The notes under the pieces were generated by a model, which ran no database searches, had not been told where the DNA came from, and worked only from the letters and a program-made list of their open reading frames with translations. From Nitrospirota bacterium (GTDB taxonomy: Bacteria; Nitrospirota_A; Leptospirillia; Leptospirillales; Leptospirillaceae): a stretch of DNA of 47,879 nt. The DNA lies in assembly GCA_021844645.1 (NCBI GenBank), contig JAKBTA010000003.1, positions 1 to 47,879 on the forward strand, given 5' to 3'. The position numbers were made by a program, and so were the translations under genes. Shown piece after piece: positions 33,541-43,834 of this stretch (position 1 is the first letter of the stretch; every line of letters starts with the position of its first letter).

Positions 33541-34788
33541 TCAATGGCCCTTCTTGTTTTTCGAGATAGGCCCCATAACCGAAACTCCCTGACTTTTGCT
33601 CCACTCGAGATCCCTGGCCAATATCTGGATATCCTCCGGCGTTACCGCATCAATCCATTCTTCGATTTTTGAAACAGGGATCTCTTCTCCCCAGGTCAAA
33701 AGGTTGCGCCCCATCTTGCTCATACGCCCGGAAACGCTTTCAAGACCAAAAAGGAGAGAGGACTTTAACTGATTTTTGGATCTTGCCAGCTCTTCTTCCG
33801 TCAAGGGGATCTCCTCGACTCTCGCAATCTCCGAGAGAAGAACATCCTGAAGCTCTTTTCTTTTGGATGGACGGGTTGAAGCGACGATTCTTACGATCCC
33901 GCCATCAGAGAAAGACATTGGCGATGCATAAACAGAATAGGCAAGCCCTCTCTTCTCCCGAACCTCCTGAAAAAGACGGGAACTCATACCGCCGCCAAGA
34001 TGGGTGGTTAAAAGCCTCAGTGCCGACTGGCGATGGTCCCTCTGGGGAATGCCCCTGACACCTATACTCATGTGAACCTGTTCGAAATCTTCATTGGATT
34101 CCCATAGGCCAAAGGTCTCAACGGGAGCATCCTGCGAAATTCGGTCCAGCTTTTTCTTTGGCGTTTTTCCAAAAGATTTTTCAAGTGCTTTTAGAATCAT
34201 CTTCCAGTCAACATTTCCTGCAATGGTAATGAACATGGACCCGGAATGATAATTCTCCTGAAAGTATTCCATGACAGACGTTCGCGAAAATTGCTGAATT
34301 GACTCTTCAGTACCTAATATGGGCCGACCGAATGCATGGTCTGCAAAGTAGGATGAAAAAAGCTGTTCTGAGACCAGATCTTCAGGATCGTCCTTGGCCT
34401 CCATCAACTCTTCAAGAACGACACCTTTCTCCCTTTCAAGTTCCACCTCATCGAAGATCGACTCACAGAGAATGTCGCCGAGCAAGGCTACAGCCCTGGG
34501 GGCATTCTCGGAAAGAACCATTGCGTAGAAGGAAGTGATTTCCTGGCTGGTGAAAGCATTCATCTCTCCACCAAGAAAGTCCATTTCGTTGGCAATCTCC
34601 TGTGCATTCCTGGTTTTTGTCCCTTTAAAGCACATATGCTCCAGAAAGTGGGTGACGCCCCCCTGGGACAAATCTTCAAAGCGGCTTCCTGCTCTTACCC
34701 ATACACCAATAGATGCCGCACGGCTCTGAGGCATTGGATCCCAGTAAACGGGCAAACCATTTTTCAAGACAGCTGTTACATATCCCAC
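33541..34788 (-). CDS. M16-family zinc metalloprotease (processing-peptidase-like)
   Basis: A 415-residue protein, the usual length of bacterial PqqL/YmxG-type single M16 peptidases. The inverted zinc motif HxxEH is in THFLEHMCFKGT (His47, Glu50, His51), with the third ligand Glu in EREKGVVLEEL about 75 residues on. The C-terminal half includes GLAYSVYAS. All catalytic residues are intact. It degrades peptides; cell location is probably cytoplasmic as no signal peptide is present. The start is GTG with AAGGA seven bases upstream. It heads the pdxJ operon. Confidence 0.88.
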   Translation of the reverse strand: MGYVTAVLKNGLPVYWDPMPQSRAASIGVWVRAGSRFEDLSQGGVTHFLEHMCFKGTKTRNAQEIANEMDFLGGEMNAFTSQEITSFYAMVLSENAPRAVALLGDILCESIFDEVELEREKGVVLEELMEAKDDPEDLVSEQLFSSYFADHAFGRPILGTEESIQQFSRTSVMEYFQENYHSGSMFITIAGNVDWKMILKALEKSFGKTPKKKLDRISQDAPVETFGLWESNEDFEQVHMSIGVRGIPQRDHRQSALRLLTTHLGGGMSSRLFQEVREKRGLAYSVYASPMSFSDGGIVRIVASTRPSKRKELQDVLLSEIARVEEIPLTEEELARSKNQLKSSLLFGLESVSGRMSKMGRNLLTWGEEIPVSKIEEWIDAVTPEDIQILARDLEWSKSQGVSVMGPISKNKKGH

Positions 34789-34984
34789 AAGGAATTCCTT
34801 TCAAAAAGGTAGTGTTCATCTTGGATTAGACCTATTGCAATTATCCAGGAGATATCAACCGGAACGCCAATCATAGCCCCAGAAGAACATCATGAACATA
34901 TTAGCTGTTGCGTGAAGGGAAAGCTTTTTTGAAAATCATAGCAATCAATCATCGTTGAGGAGCCGGTCTTTAAGAATTGCAATG

Positions 34985-35015
34985 AAAAAAAGCCCAGAGG
35001 AAACCCCTGGGCTTT
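34985..35015 (-). terminator. Rho-independent terminator ending the pnp transcript
   Basis: Arms AAAGCCCAG / CTGGGCTTT (34989-34997, 35007-35015) with a run of seven T on the minus strand. It follows the small membrane-protein gene by 58 bases. The 196 bases beyond it, up to the M16 gene, hold no recognisable gene. Confidence 0.85.
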
Positions 35016-35072
35016 AATAAAACCGGACATTATAATGGCATTGCCCAAAACAGTGGTTAGGAAGGAACCCCT

Positions 35073-35192
35073 TTAACCACCGAGTGGGAGATAAAAGGGA
35101 TCAGTCCCTACGTAGCTCAACATCCATGCCCAAAAGATCCCCAACATGAGCGCTACGACGATAAGCCCGTTCGCACCTTTATTGACGTCCAT
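35073..35192 (-). CDS. 39-residue single-pass membrane protein downstream of pnp
   Basis: The frame MDVNKGANGLIVVALMLG, then IFWAWMLSYVG and a DPFYLPLGG tail, encodes one hydrophobic helix with a short polar N-terminus. AAGGGGG stands six bases before the ATG, one of the best SD sites in the window, and a strong terminator follows. It begins 36 bases after the pnp stop. I do not recognise a family; small subunits of respiratory complexes (for example cbb3-oxidase or cytochrome bd accessory peptides) look alike but that is only a size and topology resemblance. Confidence 0.6.
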   Translation of the reverse strand: MDVNKGANGLIVVALMLGIFWAWMLSYVGTDPFYLPLGG

Positions 35193-35228
35193 GCGATTAC
35201 CCCCTTCCATTTTGGTTTAAGCGAACAG

Positions 35229-37361
35229 TTACTGCCCGCCCCCGTTCCGAACTTCCCTCCCGTCCCCGACCTCGGAGACAGCCTCTTTTCGGGAGAGCCG
35301 GATTTTTCCTTGGCGATCAACCTCCAAGGCTTTTACCAGAATCATGTCGCCTTCAGAGACAATATCGAGAACCTTTTCCACCCTGTGGTCTGCCAACTGA
35401 GAAATATGGCAAAGGCCCGTTGTACCAGGGAAAAGCTCTACAAATGCCCCATAATCGGCAATCGTCTTGACCTTACCGAGGTAAATGCGACCAACCTCAA
35501 CTTCTTCAACGATCTGATTGATCATCTCAACGGCCCTCTGTGCGGCAGACTCATCTACCGAGGCAATCTGGATAAGACCGGAGTCATCAATCTCAATTTT
35601 GGCACCAGTCTTTTCGGTGATTCCACGAATCACCTTTCCGCCTGGACCGATAACCTCTCTTATCTTGTCCTGTTTTATCTTTAAGGTCAAGATCCTCGGG
35701 GCAAAAGGAGACATCACGCCGCGAGTAGCCGACAAAGTCTCATTCATCTTTCCAAGAATATGAAGGCGACCCTGACGGGCCTGCTCGAGAGCATCCTTCA
35801 TCAAGGAGAGAGTGATTCCGGATATTTTGATGTCCATCTGGACAGCAGTAATCCCATGAAGAGTTCCGGTCACCTTGAAATCCATATCACCCAAGTGGTC
35901 TTCAACTCCAAGGATATCGGAAAGGATTGCAACCCGATCACCTTCCTTGATCAAACCCATGGCAACGCCGGCAACCGGTGCCTTGATGGGAACACCTGCA
36001 TCCATCATCGCAAGAGTTCCACCACATACGGTAGCCATTGACGATGACCCATTTGACTCGAGAATGTCTGAAACCAGCCGAATAGAATAAGGGAAAGCCT
36101 CTTTTGCAGGGATGACAGGACGAAGAGCTCTCTCTGCCAAATTACCATGACCGATTTCACGACGCCCCGGCCCCCTCATCGGTTTTGCTTCACCGACTGA
36201 AAAGGGAGGAAAGTTATAATGGAGCATAAATCGCTTGGTATACTCTCCCTCAAGAGCATCAATCCTTTGCTCATCGTCAGAAGTTCCAAGCGTTGCAACG
36301 GACAGGCTCTGAGTTTCGCCACGGGTGAAAAGAGCAGAACCATGTGTCCTCGGAAGGAGGCCTACCTCAATTGTAATCGGACGAATATCTGTCAAACCAC
36401 GTCCATCGGCACGGATTTTCTTTGTCAGAACAATTTCACGCAAGGTCAATCGCTCTACTTCGTGGATCGCATTGGAGAGATCCTTCTCCTGGGCAGGGGT
36501 CGGAGCAGGATCTGCCGGCAAAAAGGTCTCGCGGACCTTTTCAAAAATCTGGTCAACAGCGTCCTGTCTCTCCTGCTTTCCCGGGAGAACCATCGCCTGA
36601 TCAAGTTCTGCCCCAAATCTCTCACGGATCGCAGTAACAGTCTCCATGGGAATCGGGTTTGCCGGAACAGGTCTCTTCTCTCGCCCAGCCATTGATCTCA
36701 GTTTTTCCTGGGCTTCAATAATGGGGAGAATGGCCTCATGTGCAAGGGCAATCCCTTTCAGGAAAACATCTTCGGACACCTCGGACGCCTGTCCCTCGAC
36801 CATCATAATGGCATCACGAGTTCCTGCTACCACAAGATCGATCTGAGATTTTGCCTGTTCTTCGAGTGTTGGATTAACGATATAGCTACCATCCACCAAT
36901 CCCAGACGAACAGCTCCGATTGGCGAGTGGAAGGGAACATCAGAAAGATAAAGAGCTGTAGATGCCGCGATAACAGCCATGACATCAGCGACTCCGCCCT
37001 TATCGATCGAAATAACCGAAGCAACCAACTGTGTCTCATAGAAGTACCCATCCGGAAGGAGGGGGCGGATCGGACGATCAATCAGGCGGCTATTGAGGAC
37101 TTCCCGCTCAGACGGCTTCCCTTCGCGCTTAAAAAAACCACCGGGAATCTTGCCAGCAGCATAAGCACGCTCCTGATAGTCGACCGTCAGGGGAATAAAA
37201 TCGATACCAGGCTTCATGCTCTTTGCCGAGACCGCTGTTGCCAGAACAACAGTTCCATCGGCCCAAACAGTCGCTGAGCCACCTGCAAGCTTGGCCATGC
37301 GCCCTGTTTCCAAGCGAACGTTCTTGCCACCTACCGAAACGTTAACAATTATTGGGTTCAT
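35229..37361 (-). CDS. pnp: Polynucleotide phosphorylase
   Basis: A 710-residue PNPase. It has two RNase PH domains (about 1-220 and 310-540) joined by a helical linker. The second contains FTRGETQSL and [29 protein letters not shown] with the catalytic aspartates. The KH domain has [22 protein letters not shown], and the S1 domain has [26 protein letters not shown]. The enzyme degrades RNA 3'-5' by phosphorolysis. AAAGGA lies nine bases before the ATG. A large hairpin between rpsO and pnp probably mediates autoregulation. Confidence 0.96.
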   Translation of the reverse strand: MNPIIVNVSVGGKNVRLETGRMAKLAGGSATVWADGTVVLATAVSAKSMKPGIDFIPLTVDYQERAYAAGKIPGGFFKREGKPSEREVLNSRLIDRPIRPLLPDGYFYETQLVASVISIDKGGVADVMAVIAASTALYLSDVPFHSPIGAVRLGLVDGSYIVNPTLEEQAKSQIDLVVAGTRDAIMMVEGQASEVSEDVFLKGIALAHEAILPIIEAQEKLRSMAGREKRPVPANPIPMETVTAIRERFGAELDQAMVLPGKQERQDAVDQIFEKVRETFLPADPAPTPAQEKDLSNAIHEVERLTLREIVLTKKIRADGRGLTDIRPITIEVGLLPRTHGSALFTRGETQSLSVATLGTSDDEQRIDALEGEYTKRFMLHYNFPPFSVGEAKPMRGPGRREIGHGNLAERALRPVIPAKEAFPYSIRLVSDILESNGSSSMATVCGGTLAMMDAGVPIKAPVAGVAMGLIKEGDRVAILSDILGVEDHLGDMDFKVTGTLHGITAVQMDIKISGITLSLMKDALEQARQGRLHILGKMNETLSATRGVMSPFAPRILTLKIKQDKIREVIGPGGKVIRGITEKTGAKIEIDDSGLIQIASVDESAAQRAVEMINQIVEEVEVGRIYLGKVKTIADYGAFVELFPGTTGLCHISQLADHRVEKVLDIVSEGDMILVKALEVDRQGKIRLSRKEAVSEVGDGREVRNGGGQ

Positions 37362-37420
37362 ATAAAAAGATCCTTTTACCTGCTTAGCACAGGAGCATCA
37401 AAGAGACGACTTAGACGAAA

Positions 37421-37482
37421 GGCGGTATTCAGATGGTCATGCAATGCTCGAAACAAGCACTCCATGCCCCTCTGAATCCGCC
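37421..37482 (-). promoter_or_regulatory. Long imperfect hairpin between rpsO and pnp (probable RNase processing site)
   Basis: Arms GGCGG...TTCAGA (37421-37433) and TCTGAAT.CCGCC (37471-37482) pair, continuing inward through CATG and AGCAT / ATGCT to a seven-base loop. In E. coli the rpsO-pnp spacer forms a similar hairpin cut by RNase III, through which PNPase represses its own mRNA; the same place and shape suggest the same control here. Confidence 0.65.
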
Positions 37483-37494
37483 CACCTCTCAGAA

Positions 37495-37764
37495 TTAGCG
37501 GCGCAAACCCAACTTCTGGATTACTTCCTGATACTTCGCAACATTCACCGTCTGCAAATACTTCAAGTGACGGCGTCTTTTGCTGACCATAAGAAGAAGA
37601 CCACGACGAGAATGGGTATCTTTCGGAAACTTTTTGAAATGTTCTCCGAGTTGATTGATCCTTGCGGTCAGGATGGCAACCTGCACTTCAGCCGAGCCAG
37701 TATCAACCGGGTTAATCTGGAATTTTGAAATAACTTCTGTCTTTTGCTCTTTTGTTAAGCCCAT
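37495..37764 (-). CDS. rpsO: 30S ribosomal protein S15
   Basis: An 89-residue S15 of standard length. [30 protein letters not shown] and [21 protein letters not shown] are the family signature, covering the 16S rRNA-binding helices. The ending [10 protein letters not shown] is typical. AAAGG stands before the ATG. It lies 30 bases after truB and upstream of pnp, the conserved order. Confidence 0.97.
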   Translation of the reverse strand: MGLTKEQKTEVISKFQINPVDTGSAEVQVAILTARINQLGEHFKKFPKDTHSRRGLLLMVSKRRRHLKYLQTVNVAKYQEVIQKLGLRR

Positions 37765-37794
37765 CGAAAAACCTTTCTGATATTCTCCAAAACC

Positions 37795-38784
37795 TCAGAC
37801 ACCTACCCTCTTGACCACCTTGGCCACTGGAAGTCCTTTTGGCATATTGGAAAAAGATTCACTTGACACCAAGCTCTGGCCCAACGCCAGGCATTTTCCA
37901 CGTCGGTCGCTTATTCTAATAGTTTCAGAAAAATTAAACAATCCTTCGATCATATAGACCTGAAACGCAAGAATGTTTCCACCTTTTTGGACCCCGGACA
38001 AATATTGGTCAAGGATTCTGACGGTAGGAACATCGGGGAACAGGGATTCAGGCGGTTGGAGAATCGACTGAAGACCTCCCGAACGAATCGCCAAAATGAT
38101 CTCTGAAAGAGGGTGGCCATCTTTCTCCAATGAGAAATGGCCATACCCTGTCCGTATCAGACGGCTCACATGGGCTGGAAGACCGAGTGAATGCCCGATA
38201 TCTTCTGCAAGAGATCGAATATACGTCCCTTTCGAACAAGACACATGAATGGTTGCAACCGGTGGAGCAAATGCCTCAAGCTGCAATGAGTGCACCGTAA
38301 TTGTCCGCATCGGTCGCTCAACTTCGATCCCTTTTCGTGCAAGCTTGTACAACGGAACGCCGTCTCTCTTGATCGCTGAATACATGGGCGGTTTCTGCTC
38401 GGTAGTTCCCAGAAAGGGTTTCAGCGCTTCCATCACCAGCTCCCGGGTAAAGTGGGGAGGAGTCGGGACCGACGAAATAACATTGCCATCAGCATCACCA
38501 GTGTCTGTCGAAACACCAAAGACAACATCGAACCTGTAAGACTTATCCCATCCCTGAAGCTGCTCAGCAAGCTTGGTCGCAGCCCCCAGGAGAACCGGCA
38601 GCAATCCGGTCGCCATTGGATCAAGAGTCCCTCCATGACCAACTCTTGAAATTTTGCTCTCTTTCCTGATGATGGCCACAACATCGTGCGACGTCATTCC
38701 GGAAGGCTTGTCTACCAACAAAATTCCGGAATAAGACGGCGCGGTGGATTGGGGAGACTGGCCCTGCAAAGGAATTGATTTCAT
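37795..38784 (-). CDS. truB: tRNA pseudouridine(55) synthase
   Basis: A 329-residue TruB. LLVDKPSGMTSHDVVAIIRK is the N-terminal motif, GHGGTLDPMATGLLPVLLG carries the catalytic Asp, and YSAIKRDGVPLYKLARKG the conserved Tyr/Lys motif. SCSKGTYIRSLAEDIG follows, then a PUA-like C-terminus (RISDRRGKCLALGQSL). It isomerises U55 in the T-loop of tRNA. The ATG at 38784 is preferred over a TTG three codons upstream, though neither has a strong SD. It is 20 bases after rbfA. Confidence 0.95.
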   Translation of the reverse strand: MKSIPLQGQSPQSTAPSYSGILLVDKPSGMTSHDVVAIIRKESKISRVGHGGTLDPMATGLLPVLLGAATKLAEQLQGWDKSYRFDVVFGVSTDTGDADGNVISSVPTPPHFTRELVMEALKPFLGTTEQKPPMYSAIKRDGVPLYKLARKGIEVERPMRTITVHSLQLEAFAPPVATIHVSCSKGTYIRSLAEDIGHSLGLPAHVSRLIRTGYGHFSLEKDGHPLSEIILAIRSGGLQSILQPPESLFPDVPTVRILDQYLSGVQKGGNILAFQVYMIEGLFNFSETIRISDRRGKCLALGQSLVSSESFSNMPKGLPVAKVVKRVGV

Positions 38785-38803
38785 CTTAGTCAATCTCGTT
38801 TTA

Positions 38804-39154
38804 TCAGGAATCGATCAGATTAGACGTTTCCAAAAATTCTCCGGAATCATCTTGTGGAAAAAACTGAATTTTCGGAACAGATTTTATTTTAATTTGTCTG
38901 CTTAGCTCGCGACGAACCCACCCCTGAGAGCGGTCAATCGCCTCTGCAACAAGTTTGTTATCAACGCCAGGAAAGATCGTATAAAAAATCCGGGCCGATT
39001 TAAGGTCATCGGACAAACTGACATTCGTAATCGTAACAAAAGACAGATTCGTCTCTGATGCATATCTTGAAAAAAGGATCGCGACAATTTCTTTAATCTC
39101 TTTTGCAACTCTGTCTGCCCTTCGGAATCCCTGCTTCATTCCGTCCTGTTTCAT
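38804..39154 (-). CDS. rbfA: Ribosome-binding factor A
   Basis: A 116-residue RbfA with its KH-type fold: RRADRVAKEIKEIVAIL, LSFVTITNVSLSDDLKSARIFYTIF and EAIDRSQGWVRRELSRQIKIKSVPKIQFFPQD. It binds the 30S subunit and helps mature the 5' end of 16S rRNA. The ATG at 39154 is chosen because GAGGGGG stands six bases upstream; the GTG five codons earlier is part of that SD. A terminator separates it from infB. Confidence 0.93.
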   Translation of the reverse strand: MKQDGMKQGFRRADRVAKEIKEIVAILFSRYASETNLSFVTITNVSLSDDLKSARIFYTIFPGVDNKLVAEAIDRSQGWVRRELSRQIKIKSVPKIQFFPQDDSGEFLETSNLIDS

Positions 39155-39250
39155 CGCTATCCCCCTCACGTCTCATCAATCCTTGTGGATGTCGAGCAGG
39201 TGGCCCAAGAAAAAGTCTTCAAAAAAGCATTTTGGACTGATTTCTTTTCG

Positions 39251-39283
39251 AAAAAAAAGGAACTCGAACATCTTTCGAGCTCC
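39251..39283 (-). terminator. Rho-independent terminator between infB and rbfA
   Basis: Ten-base arms GGAGCTCGAA / TTCGAGTTCC read on minus (one G-T pair), followed by eight T. It stands 67 bases after the infB stop and about 100 bases before rbfA, in the middle of a conserved operon. No strong promoter for rbfA is seen in the remaining gap. Confidence 0.85.
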
Positions 39284-39350
39284 TTCCCCTTTTAGCAACT
39301 TGAAGAACAGGCCAATCTGATTTATGCCTTGAAGACTGATAAAGACGTCT

Positions 39351-41936
39351 TCAGGAATCCAGAGTCGTGGCGATTTGCTCCTGCATAAAACACTCAACAA
39401 TATCGCCCGTTTTAATATCTTGGTAATTCTCAATGGAAATACCGCATTCATATCCGGTAGCAACTTCCCTGACATCATCCTTGAATCGCTTCAGAGCGGA
39501 AAAACGTCCTTCAAAGATAACAACACTATCCCTTAACAACCGGACAGAAGTCCCAGCTCTTTGCATAATGCCTTCAATAACATAGCATCCGCAGACATTT
39601 CCGACCTTGGAGATATTATAAACCTTCCGCACCTCTGCACGACCAAGGATTTTCTCCTTCAATGTCGGGGCAAGCAACCCTTCCATGGCCTTACGGATAT
39701 CCTCAATCGCATCGTAGATTACCGAATAAAACTTAATATCAACCTTTTCACGCTCGGCAATCTGCGCGGCATTTGAATCAGGCCGAACATTAAAACCTAG
39801 AATAATGGCGCTTGAGGCCTGGGCAAGAAGAACATCCGTTTCCTTGATACCACCAACGCCTTCATGGATAAAGCGAACTCGGACCTTTTCATTTCCAAGC
39901 TTAGAAAGCGCATGCTTGATCGGCTCTACCGATCCCTGAACATCCACTTTGAGTATCAGGTTCAGTTCTTTGACTTCACCTTCCTGAATTTGAGTGTACA
40001 GGTCCTCAAGGGAAACACGCTTTTGTCTCACCATCTGCGCAAGTCGAAGCTTTTGAACCCTGCTCTGGGCAACCTGACGTCCGGCCTTCTCATCGTCGAC
40101 AACAACAAAGGTATCTCCGGGATTCGGCACACCATCAAGCCCCACTATTTCGGCAGGATGTGACGGAAGTGCCTCAGAAACGCGCTGAGCCTTGTCATTG
40201 ATCAGAGTTCTAACTCTTCCAAACTGACCACCAACAACAACAAAATCCCCAACCCTGAGCGTTCCTTTCTGGACAAGAACTGTGGCAACAGAACCTCTTC
40301 CCTTATCCAGCTTCGACTCGATGACAACACCCTGAGCTCGCCTGTCCGGATTTGCCTTGAGGTCCAATACATCCGCCTGAAGCAAAATCATTTCAAGAAG
40401 GTTGTCCAAACCACTTCTTTTCTTGGCAGAAACAGGACAGTAAATCGTCTGACCACCCCACGCTTCCGGGATCAACTCATGAACGGAAAGCTCCTGCATC
40501 ACCTTTTCAGGATTGGCTTCAGGCTTGTCGACTTTGTTCAGAGCAACCACAATTGGAACACCGGCAGCCTTGGCATGGTGGATCGCTTCTACTGTCTGGG
40601 GCATCACACCATCATCAGCAGCAACAACCAGAACAACAACATCCGTTATCTGTGTTCCTCTTGCCCGCATCGCAGTAAAGGCTTCATGGCCGGGAGTATC
40701 CAAAAATGTGATTTCCCTGCCCTTTTCGGAGATGGTATAGGCTCCTATGTGCTGGGTAATTCCTCCGGCTTCCCCTTCCGCAAGCTTCGTTTTCCGAATC
40801 GCATCAAGAAGGGATGTTTTTCCATGGTCAGTGTGTCCCATAATCGTAACAACAGGTGGGCGAGGAAGAAGATGTGCCGATTCATCCTCATCATTCTGAC
40901 CAAGTAGCTCATCTTCCGTCTCAGCTATCTGAACTTCGACAGTGACACCAAAGCTCTCTGCAACCAAAACAGCCGCATCAAGATCCATCGGCTGATTAAT
41001 GGTAGCCATGACGCCCATCCCCATCAACTTCAGGATCACTTCCTGTGCTTTCAGGCCCAGACGATCAGCATACTCCTTAAGAGTTATTCCTTCAGAGATC
41101 CGGATGCTCTTTTTTCTGGCCTTCGTTCCTTCAGGCAGAGTCTGAGTCCCTCGATGGCGATCTTTTTTCTTGTATCCACCTGACTGGGAACGGCGCTGGG
41201 GCTGAACTCGTGTCATCGGCGGTCTGGAAGGAGATTCCCTTGGTGGAGTACCAGGCACAACGGCAGAACGCACAGGCTGTGAGGGAGGAACAACCCTAGT
41301 GGGTGGCTGGGTAGGAACAACGTCAGCCTCACCAGTCTCCACATCGGCAGCATCATCCCCTTCAAGAATCTCATCCTGGTTCAAAAGCAAAAGTCTGTCT
41401 GTCTTCCGCGACTTGTCTTTATTAAGTTTAGCCAGCTTGGCCTTCTTATCCACAGCCGGCTTAACTTCCTTTTCTCCTTTCTTCTTCTCTTCTTTTTGTG
41501 CAGAAACAGAAGGAGGAGATGGTACGGAAGGAGCAAACGGAAGATCCTTGGCCAAGGGAATGGTCTCAAGAATAAGAGGATTGGGATGCACTTCAACCTC
41601 TGGTTCCCGAGCAGGAAGATCCTGCTGGACGATCTCTTCCGGAGGAGTTTTCTCCGACTCAATCAATCGCTGCGGTTGAGGTACATCTGAGGACGGCAAA
41701 ACATCCTCTGTCTGGGAAGAGTCAGTAGAGGTTGCTTTGCGTTTGATCAGGATAGGTTTTTTCTTTTCGTGTACAGGCTCTTCACCTTTTTTGATCCTGG
41801 CTCGGACTTGGGCAGCAGTCTTATCATCGAGCGCAGCCATATGTGTCTGGGCCTGAATACCCCACTGATGCAACTTTGTAAGAAGAAGCTTGCTTTCAAG
41901 TTTCAGTTCACGAGCTAGTTCATAGACCTTGATCAA
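39351..41936 (-). CDS. infB: Translation initiation factor IF-2
   Basis: An 861-residue IF-2. An N-terminal IF2-N helix bundle ([19 protein letters not shown]) is followed by about 200 residues of charged low-complexity linker, then a second IF2-N ([21 protein letters not shown]). The GTPase has G1 GHTDHGKT, G2 [12 protein letters not shown]3 DTPGHEAF and G4 NKVD. Beta-barrel and C-terminal domains end [15 protein letters not shown]. It brings fMet-tRNA to the 30S subunit. G1 usually reads GHVDHGKT, so the Thr is a minor variant. The start is TTG with GGAG nine bases upstream, 14 bases after nusA. Confidence 0.95.
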   Translation of the reverse strand: MIKVYELARELKLESKLLLTKLHQWGIQAQTHMAALDDKTAAQVRARIKKGEEPVHEKKKPILIKRKATSTDSSQTEDVLPSSDVPQPQRLIESEKTPPEEIVQQDLPAREPEVEVHPNPLILETIPLAKDLPFAPSVPSPPSVSAQKEEKKKGEKEVKPAVDKKAKLAKLNKDKSRKTDRLLLLNQDEILEGDDAADVETGEADVVPTQPPTRVVPPSQPVRSAVVPGTPPRESPSRPPMTRVQPQRRSQSGGYKKKDRHRGTQTLPEGTKARKKSIRISEGITLKEYADRLGLKAQEVILKLMGMGVMATINQPMDLDAAVLVAESFGVTVEVQIAETEDELLGQNDEDESAHLLPRPPVVTIMGHTDHGKTSLLDAIRKTKLAEGEAGGITQHIGAYTISEKGREITFLDTPGHEAFTAMRARGTQITDVVVLVVAADDGVMPQTVEAIHHAKAAGVPIVVALNKVDKPEANPEKVMQELSVHELIPEAWGGQTIYCPVSAKKRSGLDNLLEMILLQADVLDLKANPDRRAQGVVIESKLDKGRGSVATVLVQKGTLRVGDFVVVGGQFGRVRTLINDKAQRVSEALPSHPAEIVGLDGVPNPGDTFVVVDDEKAGRQVAQSRVQKLRLAQMVRQKRVSLEDLYTQIQEGEVKELNLILKVDVQGSVEPIKHALSKLGNEKVRVRFIHEGVGGIKETDVLLAQASSAIILGFNVRPDSNAAQIAEREKVDIKFYSVIYDAIEDIRKAMEGLLAPTLKEKILGRAEVRKVYNISKVGNVCGCYVIEGIMQRAGTSVRLLRDSVVIFEGRFSALKRFKDDVREVATGYECGISIENYQDIKTGDIVECFMQEQIATTLDS

Positions 41937-41950
41937 AAGTTAGGACTCCC

Positions 41951-43294
41951 TTATTCCTCTGTATCGTGAACATTCATCTCAGGCTTTTGAAGTCCAAGAA
42001 AATCTCTGGCTGTTTCAATAAGCTTCGCTGCTGTCTTTGGCCCAAACTTGGGCAAGGAAGAGACAGATGCCAAATCAGCATTTGCTATTTTTTCCACCGT
42101 GTCAAATCCAGCACCCCTGAGAATTTCAGCCACAATTCCGCCCATTCCTGGCAGATCTTCTATCTCAAGAAGCCTTGTGCCAACCTCAGGAGTCTCAACA
42201 TTGCTTCGAATCAACCGACCTGGATCTATCGCCTGTGCAAGCTCGGAATCTCCTGAAACCTGGCTGTCACTAAAAATATCAATTTTCCAACCGGTCAGTT
42301 TTGCAGCAAGACGAACATTATGACCTCTTCTTCCAATAGAAAGGGACAACTGCTGGTCAGCTACAATAACCGTTGCAACTTTTTCGCCACCCAATTCCCT
42401 GAATACGACCTTCTGAATCTTCGCTGGCGACAAGGCTCTCGAAATAAACGTTGCCGGATCAGGGCTCCACTCGATGATATCAACTTTTTCACCATGAAGT
42501 TCCCTCACGACAGCCTGGACACGAACACCCTTCACACCAACACATGAACCGACCGGATCAACATTAGGGTCTTTAGAAAAAACGGCAAACTTGGCCCGTT
42601 CTCCAGGCTCACGAACAACGTTGCGAATTTCTATGACACCTTCGGAAATCTCAGGAACCTCTTTCTCAAAAAGACGAGCCACAAAATCAGGATGAGTCCG
42701 GGAAAGAATAATTTGTGGACCTCTACTTGTGGTTCTTAAATCAAGTAAAAGACACTTTATCCGATCTCCTCGTCTGAAGCTTTCACGGGGCATTTGTTCC
42801 CTGAATGGGAGGATCGCTTCGGTTTTACCAAGATCAACAATGTAGTTTTTGCGCTCGTGTCCGATAACGACACCATTTATAATGTCGCCCTGACGTCCAC
42901 CAAATTCGCGAGTGACAACATTCCACTCTGCTTCCCGAACTTTCTGAAACACAACCTGTTTTGCTGCCTGGGCTGCAATACGTCCGAAGTCATCAATCTC
43001 AAGATAGCTTCCGATCTCATCCCCAACTTCAGCTTCAGGGTCGGAATCCTTTGCTTCCGCAAGAGATATTTCCTCAGAAGGTGATTCAACATGCTCAACA
43101 ATCCGCTTGGTCTGAAGAACCTGAATCTCGCCAGTTCTGTGATTGACCTCAACTTGATAGTTGTCACCCCCACCATAACGTTTCCTGGCTGCAGCAACCA
43201 AAGCGGCTTCGAGAGCGCTGATCAGCGTCTCCTGAGTAATCCCTTTTTCTCTTTGAAGCTGATCGAGAACGCTAAGTAATTCCTGATTAACCAT
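41951..43294 (-). CDS. nusA: Transcription termination/antitermination protein NusA
   Basis: A 447-residue NusA. The N-terminal RNA-polymerase-binding domain has REKGITQETLISALEAAL. S1 has GDIINGVVIGHERKNYIVDLGKTEAILP. KH1 and KH2 have VDPVGSCVGVKGVRVQAVVRELHGEKVDII and LSLSIGRRGHNVRLAAKLTGWKIDI. A C-terminal helix-hairpin-helix pair follows (LPGMGGIVAEILRGAGFDTVEKI, LPKFGPKTAAKLIETA). It modulates pausing, termination and antitermination. It lies 39 bases after rimP; its SD is weak. Confidence 0.96.
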   Translation of the reverse strand: MVNQELLSVLDQLQREKGITQETLISALEAALVAAARKRYGGGDNYQVEVNHRTGEIQVLQTKRIVEHVESPSEEISLAEAKDSDPEAEVGDEIGSYLEIDDFGRIAAQAAKQVVFQKVREAEWNVVTREFGGRQGDIINGVVIGHERKNYIVDLGKTEAILPFREQMPRESFRRGDRIKCLLLDLRTTSRGPQIILSRTHPDFVARLFEKEVPEISEGVIEIRNVVREPGERAKFAVFSKDPNVDPVGSCVGVKGVRVQAVVRELHGEKVDIIEWSPDPATFISRALSPAKIQKVVFRELGGEKVATVIVADQQLSLSIGRRGHNVRLAAKLTGWKIDIFSDSQVSGDSELAQAIDPGRLIRSNVETPEVGTRLLEIEDLPGMGGIVAEILRGAGFDTVEKIANADLASVSSLPKFGPKTAAKLIETARDFLGLQKPEMNVHDTEE

Positions 43295-43333
43295 GGCTTC
43301 AACGGTTAAAAAGCAACCGTATTCCTCCTCCTG

Positions 43334-43828
43334 CTATTTTTCTTCCCTGGGTGGAGCATCCTCCCAGAACTGGGCTTGAACTTCCTTGATTTCTGACAAA
43401 GGGATAAGCTCTGTAACAAACTTTTTCCCTGCGGGCACGACCAAGCGAACACCGACAGAATCAGTTGACTCAATTTTTCCTCGAAAAACTTTTTGCCCAT
43501 TCACCGGATTAAGTGTTTTTATCTTAACGGTATGACCAACATTGACAAAAAGTTCTTCAGGCACTTTAAGAATCCGGTCCAGTCCTGGCGAACCGACCTC
43601 CAGGCGATAACGGAACGGAATGGGGTCAATCAAATCCAGCAGATCTGCGATTCTCCTTGATGCAACCTCAAGCCTGTCGAGATTAATGCCCCCAGGCTCA
43701 TCCAATGTGACTCTGACTACTCCCCCTTGCCTTCTAGGCAATTCCAAAGAGTGCAATTCAATGCCCAGGGGAGATAGCAGAACACGGATTTCTTGTTCAA
43801 GGTTAGACTTTGGATCAGGATTATTCAT
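43334..43828 (-). CDS. rimP: Ribosome maturation factor RimP
   Basis: A 164-residue RimP. LLSPLGIELHSLELPRRQGGVVRVTLDEPGGINLDRLEVASRRI and YRLEVGSPGLDRIL are the family signatures of the N-terminal domain; an SH3-like C-terminal domain follows (VKIKTLNPVNGQKVFRG). It assists 30S assembly. The ATG at 43828 gives the normal length; the frame extends 16 codons upstream but across a promoter. No SD stands before this ATG, and the promoter places the transcript start on it, so the mRNA may be leaderless. It heads the nusA-infB cluster. Confidence 0.92.
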   Translation of the reverse strand: MNNPDPKSNLEQEIRVLLSPLGIELHSLELPRRQGGVVRVTLDEPGGINLDRLEVASRRIADLLDLIDPIPFRYRLEVGSPGLDRILKVPEELFVNVGHTVKIKTLNPVNGQKVFRGKIESTDSVGVRLVVPAGKKFVTELIPLSEIKEVQAQFWEDAPPREEK

Positions 43829-43834
43829 CCGGTC

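Noticed and set aside
34860..34910. Micro-frame MFMMFFWGYDWRSG on minus upstream of the M16 gene
   Set aside because: Fourteen codons without a good SD; too short to support without expression or conservation data.
39176..39478. 100-codon minus frame after infB
   Set aside because: It overlaps the infB 3' end in another frame and runs through the terminator hairpin; the composition is not protein-like.
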